Part shown: positions 62,135 through 64,000 of the stretch, in pieces | How positions within the stretch are numbered: the stretch's first letter is position 1 | Layout of the letters: the number at the start of each line of letters is the position of its first letter | Source: SFTJ01 sp051871515 | Lineage (GTDB): Bacteria; Bacteroidota; Bacteroidia; Bacteroidales; Muribaculaceae | Reading direction: 5' to 3' | DNA: 64,000 nucleotides | Assembly: GCA_051871515.1 (NCBI GenBank) | Contig: JBJECY010000081.1 | Span: 41,209 to 105,208, forward strand | Notes under the pieces: model-generated | What the model was told of the DNA's origin: nothing | What the model saw: only the letters and a program-made list of their open reading frames with translations | The model's database searches: none | Made by a program: the position numbers and the translations under genes

Positions 62135-63244
62135 ATGAAAACAACAAGTTTTAAACTGATGGCGTTGTCGGCAGCAGTGTTGCTGTTGGCATCGTCGTGC
62201 AATAAGCCTCAGGGCATGCAGATGAGCAATTCGCAATATGAGTTGCTTGAGGTTGACACGGTGAGCCGCACAGTGTGGCAAAGCTATTCGGCGTCGCTTG
62301 CCGGACGTCAGGACGTTGACGTTTATCCGCAAGTGTCGGGCACCATTGTTAAGGTGTGTGTGAGCGAGGGCGCAAAGGTTCAAAAATCGCAATTGCTGTT
62401 TGTGATTGACAGGGTGCCTTATGAGGCTGCTCTTGCCAAGGCCGAAGCCGATGCACAAAGTGCGCGTGCAGCAGTTGCCAATGCTGCCATTAATGTCGAT
62501 AACAAGCGGCAATTATGCAGCCAAGGTATTGTGAGCGAGGTTGACCTGAAAACCGCCGAGAACGAGCTTAGCCAGCGCGAAGCGCAGCTGAGCCAAGCCA
62601 AGGCGTTGCTTGCCGATGCCCGCAACAATCTTGCCTATACCGAGGTGCGAAGCCCGGTTAGCGGCAGCGCCGGCATGATTAAGCACCGTGTGGGTGCGCT
62701 TGTGGGACCCACCATGACGTCGCCATTGGTGTCGGTGTCTGACAACAGCGAGATGTATGCCTATTTCTCGATGACCGAGAAACAGATGCTGAGCATCACG
62801 CGAGGCGGTGGCGACGTGTGCTCGTTGATGCCTAAAGTGCAGTTGCAGCTTGCCGACGGCAGCGATTATGGCATGGAAGGCAATGTTGATGCCGTGAGCG
62901 GAATCATTGACCGCAGCACCGGAGCATTGAGCATGAGAGCCGTGTTTCACAATCCTGACGGACTGTTGCGCAGTGGCGGACAGGCTGTGCTGCGTGTGCC
63001 CATCACGCGCCAAGGCTGCATTGTGGTGCCACAAGAGGCCACCTTTGAGTTGCAGGACAAAGTGATGGTGTATAAAGTGGTCGATGGTAAAACCAAGGCC
63101 GTGCAGATACAGGTGCTGGGCATAAGCGACGGCAAAGAATACATAGTGGAAAGCGGCCTTAGCGTTGGCGATGTGATTATTGCCAAGGGAGCAGGCTTGC
63201 TGCGTGAAGGCGTGACTGTTGACAACAAAACTGATAACAAATAA
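62135..63244 (+). CDS. RND efflux periplasmic adaptor (AcrA/MexA type) lipoprotein
   Basis: The 369-residue protein has a lipoprotein signal (LLLASSC, about residue 22), then the membrane-fusion pattern: ASLAGRQDVDVYPQVSGTIVKVCVSEGAKVQKSQLLFVID (first lipoyl half), a helical hairpin (AALAKAEADAQSARAAVANAAINVDNKRQLCSQGIVSEVDLKTAENELSQREAQLSQAKALLADA), LAYTEVRSPVSGSAGMIKHRVGALVGP (second lipoyl half) and a beta-barrel domain. It links the inner-membrane pump to an outer-membrane channel. It ends 15 bases before the pump gene. Confidence 0.95.
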   Translation: MKTTSFKLMALSAAVLLLASSCNKPQGMQMSNSQYELLEVDTVSRTVWQSYSASLAGRQDVDVYPQVSGTIVKVCVSEGAKVQKSQLLFVIDRVPYEAALAKAEADAQSARAAVANAAINVDNKRQLCSQGIVSEVDLKTAENELSQREAQLSQAKALLADARNNLAYTEVRSPVSGSAGMIKHRVGALVGPTMTSPLVSVSDNSEMYAYFSMTEKQMLSITRGGGDVCSLMPKVQLQLADGSDYGMEGNVDAVSGIIDRSTGALSMRAVFHNPDGLLRSGGQAVLRVPITRQGCIVVPQEATFELQDKVMVYKVVDGKTKAVQIQVLGISDGKEYIVESGLSVGDVIIAKGAGLLREGVTVDNKTDNK

Positions 63245-63259
63245 GAGCAGACAAACACA

Positions 63260-64000
63260 ATGAAGATAAAACTGTTTATTGACAGGCCCATCCTCTCGGC
63301 GTGCATCTCGGCGCTGATACTGATGCTTGGCATCATAGGGCTAACACATTTGCCGGTGGAACAGTACCCTGATATTGCTCCTCCCACTGTTCAGGTGTCG
63401 GCAACCTACACGGGTGCCAGCGCCACCACGGTGCAGAATGCCGTGATTGTGCCTCTTGAAGAGGAAATCAACGGCGTGGAGAACATGTTGTATATGACCT
63501 CATCATCGACCAACACCGGCAGCGGTACAATAACGGTGTATTTCAAACAGGGCACCGACCCCGATATGGCTGCCATCAACGTGCAAAACCGCGTGACCAA
63601 GGCGCAGGGCACGTTGCCCTCTGAGGTGACCAAGATTGGCGTGACTGCGCAAAAGCGCCAAAACAGCCAATTGCAGCTCATGTCGCTCTATTGCACCAAC
63701 GGCAACTACGATGAGAAGTTTCTTGCCAACTATCTGAAAATAAATGTTGTGCCGCGCATACAACGCATCTCGGGCGTTGGCGAGGTGATGGTGATGGGCA
63801 ATGACTATGCCATGCGCATTTGGCTCAAGCCCGAGGCAATGGCGCAGTATGGGCTGGTGCCCGCCGACGTGATTGCCGTGCTGGGCGAGCAAAATGTGGA
63901 GTCGAGCACCGGTACACTGGGTCAGGATAGCGAGAACACTTTCCAATATACGCTCAAATACCGAGGCCGATATGAAACCGGCGAGGAGTTTGAGAATCTG
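63260..64000 (+). CDS. RND efflux pump, AcrB type (5' part; runs off window)
   Basis: The open frame starts MKIKLFIDRPILSACISALILMLGIIGLTHLPVEQYPDIAPPTVQVSATYTGASATTVQNAVIVPLEEEINGVENMLYMTSSSTNTGSGTITVYFKQGTDPDMAAINVQNRV, the canonical AcrB N-terminus with TM1 and the first porter subdomains. The frame is still open at base 64000. It pumps drugs, bile salts or dyes with proton force. A TolC-type gene would be expected beyond the window. Confidence 0.96.
   Translation, partial: MKIKLFIDRPILSACISALILMLGIIGLTHLPVEQYPDIAPPTVQVSATYTGASATTVQNAVIVPLEEEINGVENMLYMTSSSTNTGSGTITVYFKQGTDPDMAAINVQNRVTKAQGTLPSEVTKIGVTAQKRQNSQLQLMSLYCTNGNYDEKFLANYLKINVVPRIQRISGVGEVMVMGNDYAMRIWLKPEAMAQYGLVPADVIAVLGEQNVESSTGTLGQDSENTFQYTLKYRGRYETGEEFENL

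Overview
The window looks like a chromosomal segment of a gut-type Bacteroidales bacterium, probably close to Muribaculaceae or Prevotellaceae; the family-level placement is inference. The evidence is three SusC/SusD pairs, C-terminal sorting domains of type IX secretion, the conserved Bacteroidales gene order DUF4271-hemD-rnpA-yidD-tatD, LptE/SecG next to an NtrC-type regulator, and promoters that fit the Bacteroides pattern TTTG-N19..22-TAnnTTTG at many starts. No tRNA, rRNA, CRISPR, prophage or insertion sequence was seen.

Layout. 1-7925 (minus strand) is housekeeping: TatD nuclease (cut by the window edge), yidD, rnpA, hemD, a DUF4271 membrane protein, a LOG-family nucleotide hydrolase, secG, a TPR-like protein, lptE, a sigma-54 activator and an acyltransferase. 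8324-19307 (minus) is a secreted-enzyme region: an NPCBM-domain glycosidase-like protein, a small lipoprotein, a C10 cysteine protease with a sorting domain, a second large glycosidase-like secreted protein, and a FucP-type sugar permease. 19488-23540 (plus) is a three-gene cluster I do not recognise: two proteins that seem to share a divergent domain, then a cytoplasmic HEXXH protein. Two arrays of 19-20 bp palindromes (GGGCGTAT..ATACGCCC), at 11381-12030 and 23652-24572, use the same conserved spacers in opposite orientations.

24859-36664 holds two divergent SusCD pairs. Between them is a serine DNA invertase gene, flanked by outward-facing promoters and three copies of an 11-bp motif (two direct, one inverted) that resembles Hin-family crossover sites. 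I read this as a candidate phase-variable promoter cassette that chooses between, or rewires, the two SusCD systems. It is the most interesting feature of the window.

36969-47882 (plus) holds lysS, gpsA, mutS, an M64 peptidase, a secreted endonuclease I and a YifB/ComM ATPase. 47988-58199 (minus) holds a small outer-membrane-like protein, a phosphoesterase lipoprotein, and a glycan-utilisation locus with a GH85-type endo-beta-N-acetylglucosaminidase plus SusD and SusC, which suggests growth on host N-glycans. 58876-64000 holds an Hsp20 chaperone, a bile-salt-hydrolase-like exported Ntn amidase, and an AraC-type regulator divergent from an RND efflux operon that runs off the window. Direct repeats in front of the efflux operon look like an AraC-type operator.
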